A stretch of DNA of 64,000 bases, from positions 1,550,001 through 1,614,000 of the forward strand of contig NZ_CP109496.1 of NCBI RefSeq assembly GCF_036231355.1, written 5' to 3'. A program made the translations under genes and the position numbers. Source of the DNA: Streptomyces sp. NBC_01431. GTDB taxonomy: Bacteria > Actinomycetota > Actinomycetes > Streptomycetales > Streptomycetaceae. Below are positions 1 through 8,068 of this stretch, in pieces. The notes beneath the pieces were generated by a model. That model was not told where the DNA came from. It was given only the letters and a program-made list of their open reading frames with translations, and did no database searches. Within the stretch, counting starts at the first letter, position 1; each line of letters opens with the position of its first letter.

Positions 1-220
1 CGTCGGCGTCGGCGTCGGCTGCTGATGGCCCGGTGCTGCCGGGACGTCAGCTCGGGGCCGGAGCCGGGGCGCACGCCCGACCCCGGGCCCGTCGGGTACT
101 GATGAGCCGGTGCCGCCAAGACGCCAGCTCAAAGACGAAGCCGGGCACACCCCGGCCCCGGCCCCGTCGCCGTCCGCTACTGATGGGCCGGTGCTGCCGG
201 GAGGGTCAGTTCGAAGCGGC
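1..220. repeat. Imperfect 77-81 bp tandem repeat at the 3' end of the histidine kinase gene
   Basis: A block containing CTGATGGGCCGGTGCTGCC recurs with its core at about 22, 99 and 180. The last copy holds the stop codon and final codons of the minus-strand histidine kinase gene. The two outer copies therefore look like duplications of that gene's 3' end placed downstream of it. Copies differ at several bases, so the duplication is not recent. The first 20 bases are a GTCGGC microrepeat. I see no gene in 1-176. Confidence 0.6.
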
Positions 221-1295
221 AGCCGCCTGCCACATTGCGTACCTCTGCGCGCCCGGCGTGCGCTTCCACGATGCCGCGGACGATCGCGAGGCCGAGGCCC
301 GCGCCACCGGGCGGGGTGCGGGCCGCGGTGCCGCGCCAGCCGGTGTCGAAGACCCGGGGCAGGTCGTCCTCGGAGATGCCGCCGCAGCCGTCGGTGACGG
401 AGAGGGTGACCGCGCTCCCCCGGTCCTCTGCCGCGACCGCGACGGTGCCGTCGGCCGGGGTGTGGCGGATGGCGTTGACCAGGAGGTTCGCGAGGACGCG
501 GGTCATCTCCTTGCCGTCGACCTCGACCGGCACGACGTCGACGCGCTCTCCGACGAGGCGCACCCCGTGCTCGCGGGCCAGCGGGTCCGCGCCGGCCAGT
601 GCGTCGCCGATCAGGTCGTGGACGGACATCCGGGCCGGGTTGAGCGAGAGCGCTCCGGCGTGGATGCGGGAGAGTTCGAAGAGGTCGCCGACCATCGAGT
701 TGAGGCGTTCGACCTCGGTTCTGATCTGCCGGAAGTAGCGGTCCGGGTCCTTGGCCATACCGTCTTCGAGGGCCTCGGCCATGGCGCGGAGACCGGCGAG
801 CGGCGTCCGCAGGTCGTGCGAGATCCAGGCGACGAGTTCGCGCCGCGAGGTTTCCAGGGCCCGCTCCCGTTCGCGTGACTCCGTCAGCTTCGCACTGGTC
901 ACCGCCAACTCCCGGCTGAGGGCGGCCAGTTCGGCGGTCGCCGGTCCGGCGGGGGCGTCGAACCGGCCGCCGTCGCCGAACGAGCGGGTGGCGAGCGCGA
1001 GGCGGCGGCTGCTCGCGACGACCCGACGCCCGAGGAGCAGCGCGGTGGCCAGGGACGCGACCGCGGCCATGGCGACGACCACGGTCACCACCGTCAGGTC
1101 GTGGGAGTTCAGAAGCATCGCCCAGGCGACGGCGAGCGTGCCGGCGAGCATCGCGAGGACGGCGACAGCGGCGACCACCGCCACGGACGCGGTGAGCGAG
1201 CGATGGCGCAGCAGCCGCAGGGCCAGCGCCCCGCCGAGCCCGGCGGCGGCCGCGCCGAGGAAGGCGTACAGGGCGATGAGCAGGACGTCACTCAT
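177..1295 (-). CDS. Two-component sensor histidine kinase
   Basis: A 372-residue membrane histidine kinase. Three hydrophobic segments (about residues 5-30, 35-62 and 67-90) precede a linker, a HisKA dimerisation domain with the H-box WISHDLRTP (phospho-acceptor His160) and a HATPase_c domain (N-box NLLVNAIRHT near 269-278, then DGCGG and GLGLAI). It has almost no extracellular sensing domain, so the signal is probably read in the membrane. The ATG at 1295 was chosen because it overlaps the 3' end of the upstream response regulator gene by 8 bases, a coupled arrangement. Longer readings run antisense to the regulator's repeat tail. The ligand is unknown. Confidence 0.9.
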   Translation of the reverse strand: MSDVLLIALYAFLGAAAAGLGGALALRLLRHRSLTASVAVVAAVAVLAMLAGTLAVAWAMLLNSHDLTVVTVVVAMAAVASLATALLLGRRVVASSRRLALATRSFGDGGRFDAPAGPATAELAALSRELAVTSAKLTESRERERALETSRRELVAWISHDLRTPLAGLRAMAEALEDGMAKDPDRYFRQIRTEVERLNSMVGDLFELSRIHAGALSLNPARMSVHDLIGDALAGADPLAREHGVRLVGERVDVVPVEVDGKEMTRVLANLLVNAIRHTPADGTVAVAAEDRGSAVTLSVTDGCGGISEDDLPRVFDTGWRGTAARTPPGGAGLGLAIVRGIVEAHAGRAEVRNVAGGCRFELTLPAAPAHQ

Positions 1296-2313
1296 GGCCG
1301 ACCCCCTGGCGTACGGCAGCGTCCGCCCCGGCGCGGTCGGGCTCGGCCCGGCGCATACCGGGCGGAGCCACCCCGAGATCGTGCCGCGCGGCTGCGTGCG
1401 GGTCGACCATGTGGTCCGCAGACGTGTGCGGCTCGCCCCCGCGGGGCTCAACCATGTGGTCCGCAGGTACGTGCGGCTCAACCATGTGGTCCCCAGGTAC
1501 GTGCGGCTCGACCATATGCGGCTCGACCATGTGGTCCACAGGTACGTGCGGCCCACCCGCGGGCGGCTCGACCATGTGCTCCGCCGACTCGTCCCCGCCC
1601 GCCGCGACTCCACTCTCACCGGGCTCCGCCTCGAAGCGGTACCCCACCCCCCACACCGTGCGGATCAGGGCGGGTTTTGCCGGGTCGGATTCGATCTTGC
1701 CGCGCAGGCGGCGGACGTGGACGGTCACTGTGGACAGGTCACCGAACTCCCAGCCCCACACCTCGTGCATCAGCCGCTCCCGGGAGATCGCCTCGCCGGG
1801 GCGGGCGAGGAGGTAGGCCAGGAGGTCGAACTCCCGCAGGGTCAGGGCCAGTTCGCGTCCGTTCTTGGACGCCGTGCGGGCGGCCGGGTCGAGCGCGATG
1901 CCGGAGCGGGACACGCGCGGGCCGGGACGGACGGTGGCGGTGCGGGCCCTGCGCAGTACGGATTCGACGCGGAGCACCAGCTCGCGCGGGCTGAAGGGCT
2001 TCGTCACGTAGTCGTCGGCGCCTATCTCCAGGCCGAGGATGCGGTCGTCCTCGTCGCCCCGCGCGGTCAGCATGATCACCGGCACCGGGGCGTCAGCGCG
2101 CAGCCTGCGGCAGACCTCCAGACCGTCCATGCCGGGCAGCATCAGGTCGAGCACCACCAGGTCGGGCCGGTGCTGGGCCGCCGCCTGGAGGGCGGCTGAG
2201 CCGTCGCAGGCGAGGACGACGGTGTGGCCGGCGCGTTCCAGGTACCCGGTGACGACCTCGGCGACGGTCGGGTCGTCGTCGACGACCAGGATGCGGCTCT
2301 CGGTGCTGTGCAT
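1288..2313 (-). CDS. OmpR-family response regulator with a repeat-rich C-terminal tail
   Basis: 341 residues. A receiver domain (acidic pocket VVDDD near 10-14, phospho-acceptor Asp56 in LDLMLPGMDG, switch Lys in YVTKPF) is followed by a winged-helix DNA-binding domain ending at GVGYRF (about residue 235). OmpR-type regulators normally stop there. This one adds about 105 residues with repeated HMVEP motifs (DHMVEPHMVEPHVPGDHMVE and variants), encoded by 30-bp repeats. It is followed by the partner kinase with an 8-base overlap. The ATG at 2313 is the start that leaves the receiver intact. The tail looks like a strain-specific expansion of unknown function. Confidence 0.9.
   Translation of the reverse strand: MHSTESRILVVDDDPTVAEVVTGYLERAGHTVVLACDGSAALQAAAQHRPDLVVLDLMLPGMDGLEVCRRLRADAPVPVIMLTARGDEDDRILGLEIGADDYVTKPFSPRELVLRVESVLRRARTATVRPGPRVSRSGIALDPAARTASKNGRELALTLREFDLLAYLLARPGEAISRERLMHEVWGWEFGDLSTVTVHVRRLRGKIESDPAKPALIRTVWGVGYRFEAEPGESGVAAGGDESAEHMVEPPAGGPHVPVDHMVEPHMVEPHVPGDHMVEPHVPADHMVEPRGGEPHTSADHMVDPHAAARHDLGVAPPGMRRAEPDRAGADAAVRQGVGHE
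1403..1590. repeat. 30-bp tandem repeats encoding HMVEPH motifs
   Basis: Copies of ACCATGTGGTCCGCAGGTAC followed by GTGCGGCTC occur back to back at about 1450-1479 and 1480-1509. Degenerate copies lie at about 1407, 1525 and 1570. The unit length is a multiple of three, so the frame of the response regulator tail stays open. Confidence 0.8.
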
Positions 2314-2437
2314 GCCGCCCAGCCTCGCACCACTCGGCTGCGCCCGTCTGCGCCGGGCGGGCCCCAGGCGGGCGACGTCCGCGTTTCGTAAGAACCGGAA
2401 ATCCGCTTTGCCCGGTTTGGATTCGTACGGTAAGGGC

Positions 2438-3154
2438 GTGACTGAATCCCCTTCCGCACAGTGTGCGGCGACCGTGGACGTCGTGTTGCCCTGCCTGGAC
2501 GAGGCCGAGGCGCTGCCCTGGGTGCTCTCCCGGATCCCGGACGGCTGGCGGGCCGTCGTGGTCGACAACGGCTCGACGGACGGTTCGCCCGAGGTGGCGC
2601 GCGCGCTCGGCGCGCGGGTCGTGCACGAGCCGCGCCGGGGTTTCGGCGCGGCCTGCCACGCCGGGCTGCTCGCCGCCGAGGCCGAGTACGTCTGCTTCTG
2701 CGACTGCGACGCCTCCCTCGATCCCGCCGAGCTCGTCCCCTATGTGAGAGAGGTCGCGTCCGGCGACGCCGACCTGGTGCTCGGTCGGCGGCGGCCGCAG
2801 GGGCGCGGCGCCTGGCCACTGCACGCGCGGGCCGGGAACCTGGCGCTCGCACGGATGCTGCGACGGCGCACCGGGCTGCGGCTGCACGACCTCGGGCCGC
2901 TGCGGGCCGCGCGTCGCGAGGCGCTGCTCGGGCTCGGCCTCACCGACCGGCGCAGCGGCTATCCGCTCCAGATGGTGGTGCGCGCGGCGGACGCCGGGTG
3001 GCGGGTGAGCGAGCGCGAGGTGCCGTACCGGCCGCGCGCGGGGAAGTCGAAGGTCACGGGCACCTGGCGGGGTACGTGGCAGGCGGTGCACGACATGCGC
3101 CAAGTCCTTGCCGAGCCGCCTGTGATCGCCCGCGCGTCGGCAGGTGCCCGATGA
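2438..3154 (+). CDS. Family 2 glycosyltransferase
   Basis: 238 residues of GT-A fold, similar to DPM/GtrB-like GT2 enzymes. VVLPCLDEAEALP opens the Rossmann-like domain, VDNGSTDGS is the usual nucleotide-binding loop and CDCDASLDP is the DxD-type metal site. No transmembrane C-terminus is seen. The start is GTG 2438; a TACGGT -10-like hexamer ends 7 bases upstream and there is no well-spaced ribosome site, which suggests a leaderless mRNA. The stop overlaps the start of the DUF2064 gene as ATGA, so translation is probably coupled. The acceptor is unknown. Confidence 0.85.
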   Translation: MTESPSAQCAATVDVVLPCLDEAEALPWVLSRIPDGWRAVVVDNGSTDGSPEVARALGARVVHEPRRGFGAACHAGLLAAEAEYVCFCDCDASLDPAELVPYVREVASGDADLVLGRRRPQGRGAWPLHARAGNLALARMLRRRTGLRLHDLGPLRAARREALLGLGLTDRRSGYPLQMVVRAADAGWRVSEREVPYRPRAGKSKVTGTWRGTWQAVHDMRQVLAEPPVIARASAGAR

Positions 3155-3975
3155 GGGAGCCTGGTTGCCCGGCCGGGTCGGACACGACGCTGCTCGTCCT
3201 CGCGAAGGCGCCGGTACCGGGCCGGGTCAAGACGCGGCTCACTCCGCCGTACACCCCGCAGGAGGCGGCTCGGATCGCCGAGGCGTCGCTCGCCGACACG
3301 CTCGACGCGGTGCTCGCCGCTCCCGTACGCCGAAGGGTCCTGGTGCTCGACGGCGAGCCGGGGCCGTGGCTGCCGGAGGGCATCGAGGTGGTGCCGCAGT
3401 GTGCGGGCGGGCTTGACGAGCGGATCGCGGCGGCGTTCGCGGCGTGCACCGGACCCGCGCTGCTCATCGGCATGGACACCCCGCAGGTGAGCCCTGCCCT
3501 GCTCGCGCCGGCGCTGGCGGAGTCGGGGCCGCGCGACGCGTGGTTCGGGCCGGCCGAGGACGGCGGGTTCTGGGCCCTGGGCCTCACCGAGCCCGACCCT
3601 TCGTTGCTGCGCGGGGTTCCGATGTCGGTGTCCGAGACCGGGCGCGTGCAGCGGCAGCGGTTGGTGGAGGCGGGGCTCGTGGTGCGTGAGCTGGCGCTGC
3701 TGCGGGACGTGGACACCGCGCGGGACGCCCACCTGGTGGCGGCCGAGGCGCCGCACGGCCGCTTCGCCCGGTCGGTGCGGGGCGACGCGCCGTTCGCCGG
3801 TGAGGCGTTCTTCGCCGGGACGCTCCCAACGGCAGGTCGCCCTCCCGGGGCCGACGCGCCATCCGTGGCGAGGGCACTCCCAACGGCAAGCCGACCTCCC
3901 GGAGCCGACGCCCCACCCAACGCGAGGGTGCTCTCAACAGCGCCTCAATCCCGCACAGTTCGGACGCGCCCATGA
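3151..3975 (+). CDS. DUF2064 / TIGR04282-type nucleotidyl- or glycosyl-transferase
   Basis: 274 residues. The N-terminal LAKAPVPGRVKTRL (about 17-30) and IGMDTP are the signatures of the DUF2064 family (TIGR04282, named for arsenosugar-type glycosyltransferases), a GT-A fold. It overlaps the GT2 gene upstream and the methyltransferase gene downstream by four bases each, making a tight three-gene operon. The last 55 residues are unlike the family: a PPGADAP-containing unit duplicated from a 54-bp DNA repeat. The family is normally about 200-220 residues, so the tail is an addition. The biochemical role is unproven. Confidence 0.8.
   Translation: MREPGCPAGSDTTLLVLAKAPVPGRVKTRLTPPYTPQEAARIAEASLADTLDAVLAAPVRRRVLVLDGEPGPWLPEGIEVVPQCAGGLDERIAAAFAACTGPALLIGMDTPQVSPALLAPALAESGPRDAWFGPAEDGGFWALGLTEPDPSLLRGVPMSVSETGRVQRQRLVEAGLVVRELALLRDVDTARDAHLVAAEAPHGRFARSVRGDAPFAGEAFFAGTLPTAGRPPGADAPSVARALPTASRPPGADAPPNARVLSTAPQSRTVRTRP
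3823..3945 (+). repeat. 54-bp tandem repeat in the tail of the DUF2064 gene
   Basis: CTCCCAACGGCA at 3823 and 3877 and a degenerate CTCTCAACAG at 3931 are spaced exactly 54 bases apart (18 codons). The repeat keeps the frame and produces two PPGADAP peptides. Confidence 0.75.
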
Positions 3976-4634
3976 TGAGAGCGCTCACCGCCACCGCGCC
4001 CGTGGCCTGGCATGCCGACCCCTACACGGACGCGCTGCGCTCAGGACGCGGGCCGCTGTTTCTGCGCAGGCCCGACGGCTGGCTGCTTCCGCTTGAGGTC
4101 GAACGCTGGTGCGCGGAGCCGGACTTGGCGGACCGAACCGTGCTGCGTCGCTGCCGGGGCACGGTCCTGGACATCGGGTGCGGGCCGGGTCGGCTGGTCG
4201 CCGCGCTCGCCGCCGAGGGCGTCGCCGCACTCGGGGTCGATGTGAGCCCGGAGGCGGTCCGGCGCACCCGCGCCCTGGGTGGCAGCGCGCTGTGCCGTTC
4301 GGTCTTCGACCAGCTGCCCGGCGAGGGGCGGTGGGACACCGCTCTGCTCCTCGACGGCAATGTGGGCATCGGTGGCGACCCGGCCGCACTGCTGGGCCGG
4401 GCCGCCCAACTCCTGGCCCCCGGCGGGCTGTTGCTCGCCGAGGCGGCACCGTACGAGATCGACGAGCGCCTTCTGGTGCGGATCGCCGACGCGCGGGGTG
4501 CCATGGGTAGGGACTTCCCCTGGGCGCGGCTCGGCACGAACGCGCTGCTGGCCTGCGCCCGCCCCTTGGGGCTGCGTCCGGCCGGGCGGTGGACCGCTGC
4601 GGGCCGCCCCTTCGTGGCGCTGCGGCGCGGGTGA
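3972..4634 (+). CDS. Class I SAM-dependent methyltransferase
   Basis: 220 residues. Motif I is VLDIGCGPGR (about 65-74), followed by an acidic residue at the end of beta-2 (GVDVSPEAV) and LLAPGGLLLAE. It is a compact Rossmann-fold methyltransferase. The ATG overlaps the DUF2064 stop by four bases. The set GT2, DUF2064 and methyltransferase suggests modification of a sugar, lipid or other small molecule in one pathway. The substrate cannot be read from the sequence. Confidence 0.85.
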   Translation: MMRALTATAPVAWHADPYTDALRSGRGPLFLRRPDGWLLPLEVERWCAEPDLADRTVLRRCRGTVLDIGCGPGRLVAALAAEGVAALGVDVSPEAVRRTRALGGSALCRSVFDQLPGEGRWDTALLLDGNVGIGGDPAALLGRAAQLLAPGGLLLAEAAPYEIDERLLVRIADARGAMGRDFPWARLGTNALLACARPLGLRPAGRWTAAGRPFVALRRG

Positions 4635-4647
4635 GCTCCCATGTGCC

Positions 4648-4691
4648 GGGGGAGGGCGGGACGGGGAACCTCCCCCGCCCCGCCCTCCCCC
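4648..4691. terminator. Bidirectional hairpin terminator
   Basis: GGGGGAGGGCGGGACGGGG at 4648-4666 pairs with the complementary run at 4672-4691 with one mismatch and a short loop. It lies between the convergent methyltransferase and S53 peptidase genes, 14 bases after the first stop. Confidence 0.75.
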
Positions 4692-4717
4692 TGTTCGACC
4701 CTGCTCGGGTCAGCGGA

Positions 4718-6712
4718 TCAGCTCACGTTGACCGCGGTGTCGTCGATGACGAACGACGTGGCCAGGCTGCTGTCCTCCACACCGTTGAACTTGATGGTCA
4801 CCGTCTGCCCCGCGAACGAGGAGAGGTCGAAGGACTTCTGGGCGAAGCCGGTGTTCTTGTTGAGGTTGGAGTAGCTCGCCAGGTTGGTCGAACCGGCCGT
4901 CACCGTCAGCTTGTCGTAGGCGGTGGAGCCGGTCGTCTCCTGGGTGTCGATGTGCAGGTAGTAGGTGAGGGTGGCGTGGCAGCCGGCCGGGATGGTCACC
5001 GACTGGGAGAGCGTGTCGGTGTGGCTGGTGCCGTAGCCGTCGAGCCAGGCCTTCCAGGAGCCGGAGTGCGCAGCCTCACCACTGGAGTTGTCGATGACGC
5101 CCGCGGTCGCCGACCAGGGTGCGGCACTGCCGGTCTCGAAGCCGGGGTTGCCGAGCAGCTGGGTCGCGGTGCAGCCGCCGCCCGCGGTGGTGACGTTCCA
5201 GGTGAAGGACGTCGAGCCACTGGCGTTGGTGGAGTCCTTGGCGGTGACCGTGACGTTGGAGGATCCGGCGGTGGTCGGGGTGCCGGAGATCAGACCGGTC
5301 GAGGCGTTGATGGACAGTCCGGCCGGAAGCCCGGTGGCGCTGTAGGTCAGCGACTGGCTGCTGTCGGAGTCGGTGGCCTTCATCTGGAGCGAGGCCGCGG
5401 TGTTGACCTGCGTCGACTGGTTGCCGGGGTTGGCCACCGAGACGGTGTTACCGGTGCTGGTGCCGCCGGTGAAGGCCGCGGTGCCGTTCGGGGTGCCGAG
5501 GCCGGTCGGTCCGTCGTAGCCCGCGCCCGCCGTGCACAGGTAGGCGGGGCTGCAACTGCCGTTGGCGCCGGAGGTGACGTCGTTCAGCGAACCGGGGTGG
5601 GCGTAGGGGTAGGACGCCGGGGCGGTACCCGCGGCCGGGGTGCCGGCCAGGGCGTACACGCTCGCGATGATCGGCGAGGAGGCGCTGGTGCCGCCGTACA
5701 CGTTCCAGCCGGAGGCCTGGTAACTGTCGTACACGGCAAGGCCGGTGGCGGGGTCGGCGACCGCGGAGACGTCGGCGACGGCGCGCTTGGCGCAGCCGGT
5801 GTCCTTCTGCCAGGACGGCTTGGGGTCGTAGGCCGAGCAGCCCGAGCCCGCGCCCTGGCCGCCGGAGCTGGTGCCCCAGACCGACTCGGACCAGCCGCGT
5901 GAGTTGCTGGCGCGGCTGAGCGACGTACCGCCGACCGCGGTGACGTACTGGGAGGCGGCCGGGTATTCGACGCCGTAGCCGCTGTCACCGGAGGAGACGG
6001 TGATGGCGACGCCCGGGTGGTTGAAGTAGGAGGAGTCCGACGTCGGGTCGGTGGAGTCCTCGCTGCCGCCGTAGCTGTTGGAGACGTACTTGGCGCCCAT
6101 GGTGACGGCGCGGTTCACGGCGGTGCCGAGGTCGTCCATGGTCGCGGACGTCGCCTCGACGAGCAGGATGTGGCACTGCGGGCAGACGGCGCTGACCATG
6201 TCGACGTCGAGGGAGATCTCACCGGCCCAGCCCGAGTCGGCGGTCGGGTAGCTGGTGCCGCCGTTCTGGTCGACCTTCTTGAAGCAGCCGTTGGCGGTGG
6301 TGCAGGCGGGCAGTCCGTACTGCGAGCGGTAGGTGGCCAGGTCCGACTCGGCGTTGGGGTCGTCCTGGGCGTCGACGATCGCCACGGTCGCGCCGGATCC
6401 CGCGCTCGCCGACAGGGCATAGGCGCTCTGCAGGTCGGTGGGGCCGTAGCCGGAGGGGGCGGCGGCCGGGGATATGCCGAGGTGGTGCTGGACATCCGTG
6501 CGGGCCAGGGCCAGGCAGGACATCATGCCGGCCTTGGCGGGCTGGGCGCACAGCCGCTGGGTGTGGGCGGGCTGGCTGCCGGAGTCGGTGGCGGCTGCGA
6601 CGGACGGGGCCACGGCGATGAGTCCGCCGGTGACGAGGGCCGCGGCGGACAGGGCGGCGGTGGTGGCGCGTCCGGTCAGCCTGGGGAGGCCGAAGGGTCT
6701 CTTCAAGTTCAA
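4718..6712 (-). CDS. Secreted S53 (sedolisin/kumamolisin-type) serine peptidase
   Basis: 664 residues from a TTG start. A signal peptide (hydrophobic about 18-40, cleavage near AATDS) leads to a sedolisin domain: catalytic Glu165 and Asp169 in GEISLD, oxyanion Asp243 in SSGDSGYG, nucleophile Ser343 in [10 protein letters not shown] putative Ig-like domain (about 420-500) and a C-terminal jelly-roll domain (LLGNPGFE onward) follow. It probably degrades extracellular protein at low pH. There is no long pro-domain. The in-frame ATG at 6727 lacks a ribosome site, but GGAGGG lies 7 bases before TTG 6712, so TTG is preferred. Upstream is a long repeat-bearing leader or promoter region. Confidence 0.9.
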   Translation of the reverse strand: MNLKRPFGLPRLTGRATTAALSAAALVTGGLIAVAPSVAAATDSGSQPAHTQRLCAQPAKAGMMSCLALARTDVQHHLGISPAAAPSGYGPTDLQSAYALSASAGSGATVAIVDAQDDPNAESDLATYRSQYGLPACTTANGCFKKVDQNGGTSYPTADSGWAGEISLDVDMVSAVCPQCHILLVEATSATMDDLGTAVNRAVTMGAKYVSNSYGGSEDSTDPTSDSSYFNHPGVAITVSSGDSGYGVEYPAASQYVTAVGGTSLSRASNSRGWSESVWGTSSGGQGAGSGCSAYDPKPSWQKDTGCAKRAVADVSAVADPATGLAVYDSYQASGWNVYGGTSASSPIIASVYALAGTPAAGTAPASYPYAHPGSLNDVTSGANGSCSPAYLCTAGAGYDGPTGLGTPNGTAAFTGGTSTGNTVSVANPGNQSTQVNTAASLQMKATDSDSSQSLTYSATGLPAGLSINASTGLISGTPTTAGSSNVTVTAKDSTNASGSTSFTWNVTTAGGGCTATQLLGNPGFETGSAAPWSATAGVIDNSSGEAAHSGSWKAWLDGYGTSHTDTLSQSVTIPAGCHATLTYYLHIDTQETTGSTAYDKLTVTAGSTNLASYSNLNKNTGFAQKSFDLSSFAGQTVTIKFNGVEDSSLATSFVIDDTAVNVS

Positions 6713-7224
6713 GGAACTGCCCTCCATGGGGGGTTGGTTCGCCGGATCGGAGCATGCGGAACTGCCGGGTTCTGTGGGTGTCGGTGGGACGGATCCGGCG
6801 CGTGCGGCAGTACGTGTGATGCGATCAGCGGTGCGTGCGGTCCGATCGCCGGTGGGTGCGATGCGTTGCGATCGGCGGTGCGTTGCGGTGCGATCAGCGG
6901 TGCGTTGCGGTGCGATCAGCGGTGCGGGTGCGCCGCGAACGGCGGTGCGTGTGCGGTGGCGCTTGATCAGCACGTGCGGCTCTGCATGATCTGTGCATGA
7001 CAGGCACATCGCGAGAATGCCACCCGGTTCAGTGGTGGCAAGTTTGAAGGTAGCGACGGCTGTCGGGGCCGACAACAGCCCTTTGGCAAGCCGCAGGCAA
7101 AGCCTTTCCCTCGAAAGGGGATGGATCACCTGGCGAATGGACCGGGAAGTCAAAAGGATCTAGGAGGTACTCGGGGCCGGGTGTACGTGTATACCGTGGC
7201 GGCACCGAGCCGAGGAGGATGTGC
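6713..7224. promoter_or_regulatory. Intergenic region between divergent S53 peptidase and TrmB-like regulator genes
   Basis: About 510 bases without a convincing gene. It holds the 22-bp repeat array (6821-6926) and, near the regulator, an imperfect inverted repeat GGTGTAC-GT-GTATACC at 7180-7195. The right arm of that repeat contains a TATACC -10-like hexamer. The longer reading frames here are extensions of the peptidase and lack its codon pattern. Confidence 0.5.
6821..6926. repeat. 22-bp direct repeats upstream of the S53 peptidase gene
   Basis: GCGATCAGCGGTGCG occurs at 6821, 6890 and 6912, with variants at 6842 and 6868. The copies at 6868, 6890 and 6912 are spaced exactly 22 bases apart, about two helical turns, so a regulator could read them on one face of the DNA. 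Confidence 0.7.
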
Positions 7225-8049
7225 ATGGAGGCTGACGAGGGGTCGGTCAACGACCTGGTGGAGCTGGGCCTTTCGCGCTACGAGGCGCGGGTCTACGTCG
7301 CCCTGGTCAGACGCGACTCGTACACCGCGGCGCAGGTGGCCCGGGAGGCCGAGGTGCCCCGGCAGCGCATCTACGACGTCCTCGACGGGCTGGTCCGCGC
7401 CCAGTTGGCGGTGGCCCACCGGGGCCGCGTCGCCACGTTCACCGCGGTCGCCCCGGAGCTCGCACTGACGCGTCTGATGCACCGTCAGCGAGAGTCGCTG
7501 GAACGGATGGAGAAGCTTTCGGCGGGGTTGACCTCACTGCTGTTGCCACTGTGGGCGGACGGCCGGGCCCATACCGATCCGCTCGACTACATCGAGGTGC
7601 TGCGCGACCAGCGGCAGATCGCCGAGCGCTTCGCGGACATCCAGGAGCAGGCCGGCTCCGAACTCCTCACCTTCTGCATGCCCCCGTTCGTGGCGCCCGC
7701 CGCGAACACCTCGGGCATCAAGGCGACCCGGCGGCTGCGCCGCGCCAAGGGCACGGTGCGCGCCGTGTACACGCACGACGCGCTGGACGACGAGGAGGTT
7801 CTGGAGAACGTGCGGCGTTTCGCCGAGGCCGGGGAGGAGGCCCGCTTCACGGAGCGCCTCCCGCTCAAACTGGTCATCGCAGACGCCTCGTTGGTGCTGT
7901 GCGACATGCCGGATCCGGTGGCCGGAACCGGCTCCACCACCGCCCTGTACATCGAGCATCCGGCGCTCGCCGCCTGTCTCCGGCTGGCGTTCCAGAGCGT
8001 GTGGGAGGCGGCGGCGCCGATGCGAGTGGCTTCGCGGAGCGCGGGCTGA
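7225..8049 (+). CDS. TrmB-like transcriptional regulator
   Basis: 274 residues. The N-terminal winged helix (LGLSRYEARVYVALVR, then VPRQRIYDVLDGL as recognition helix) is the TrmB pattern. A coiled region (about 90-115) leads into a C-terminal sensor-like domain. TrmB-type proteins typically sense sugars or other small molecules. ATG 7225 was chosen because GGAGG lies six bases upstream; the ATG at 7219 sits on the ribosome site itself. It is divergent from the peptidase gene, which is a plausible target. The inverted repeat at 7180-7195 could be its operator. Confidence 0.8.
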   Translation: MEADEGSVNDLVELGLSRYEARVYVALVRRDSYTAAQVAREAEVPRQRIYDVLDGLVRAQLAVAHRGRVATFTAVAPELALTRLMHRQRESLERMEKLSAGLTSLLLPLWADGRAHTDPLDYIEVLRDQRQIAERFADIQEQAGSELLTFCMPPFVAPAANTSGIKATRRLRRAKGTVRAVYTHDALDDEEVLENVRRFAEAGEEARFTERLPLKLVIADASLVLCDMPDPVAGTGSTTALYIEHPALAACLRLAFQSVWEAAAPMRVASRSAG

Positions 8050-8068
8050 GGGGAACTGCCCCCTCAGC
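8045..8068. terminator. Hairpin at the convergent gene ends
   Basis: GCTGAGGGG (8045-8053) and CCCCTCAGC (8060-8068) form a perfect 9-bp stem. It covers the stop of the TrmB-like gene and the end of the minus-strand membrane protein gene, so it can serve both. Confidence 0.6.

Noticed and set aside
33..878. Plus-strand open frames of 95-297 codons in the first 2.2 kb
   Set aside because: They lie opposite the kinase and response regulator genes, show no domain and arise from GC-rich codon bias.
4718..7153. An 811-residue S53 peptidase starting at 7153
   Set aside because: The extra 142 residues precede the signal peptide and lie in the repeat-rich promoter region.
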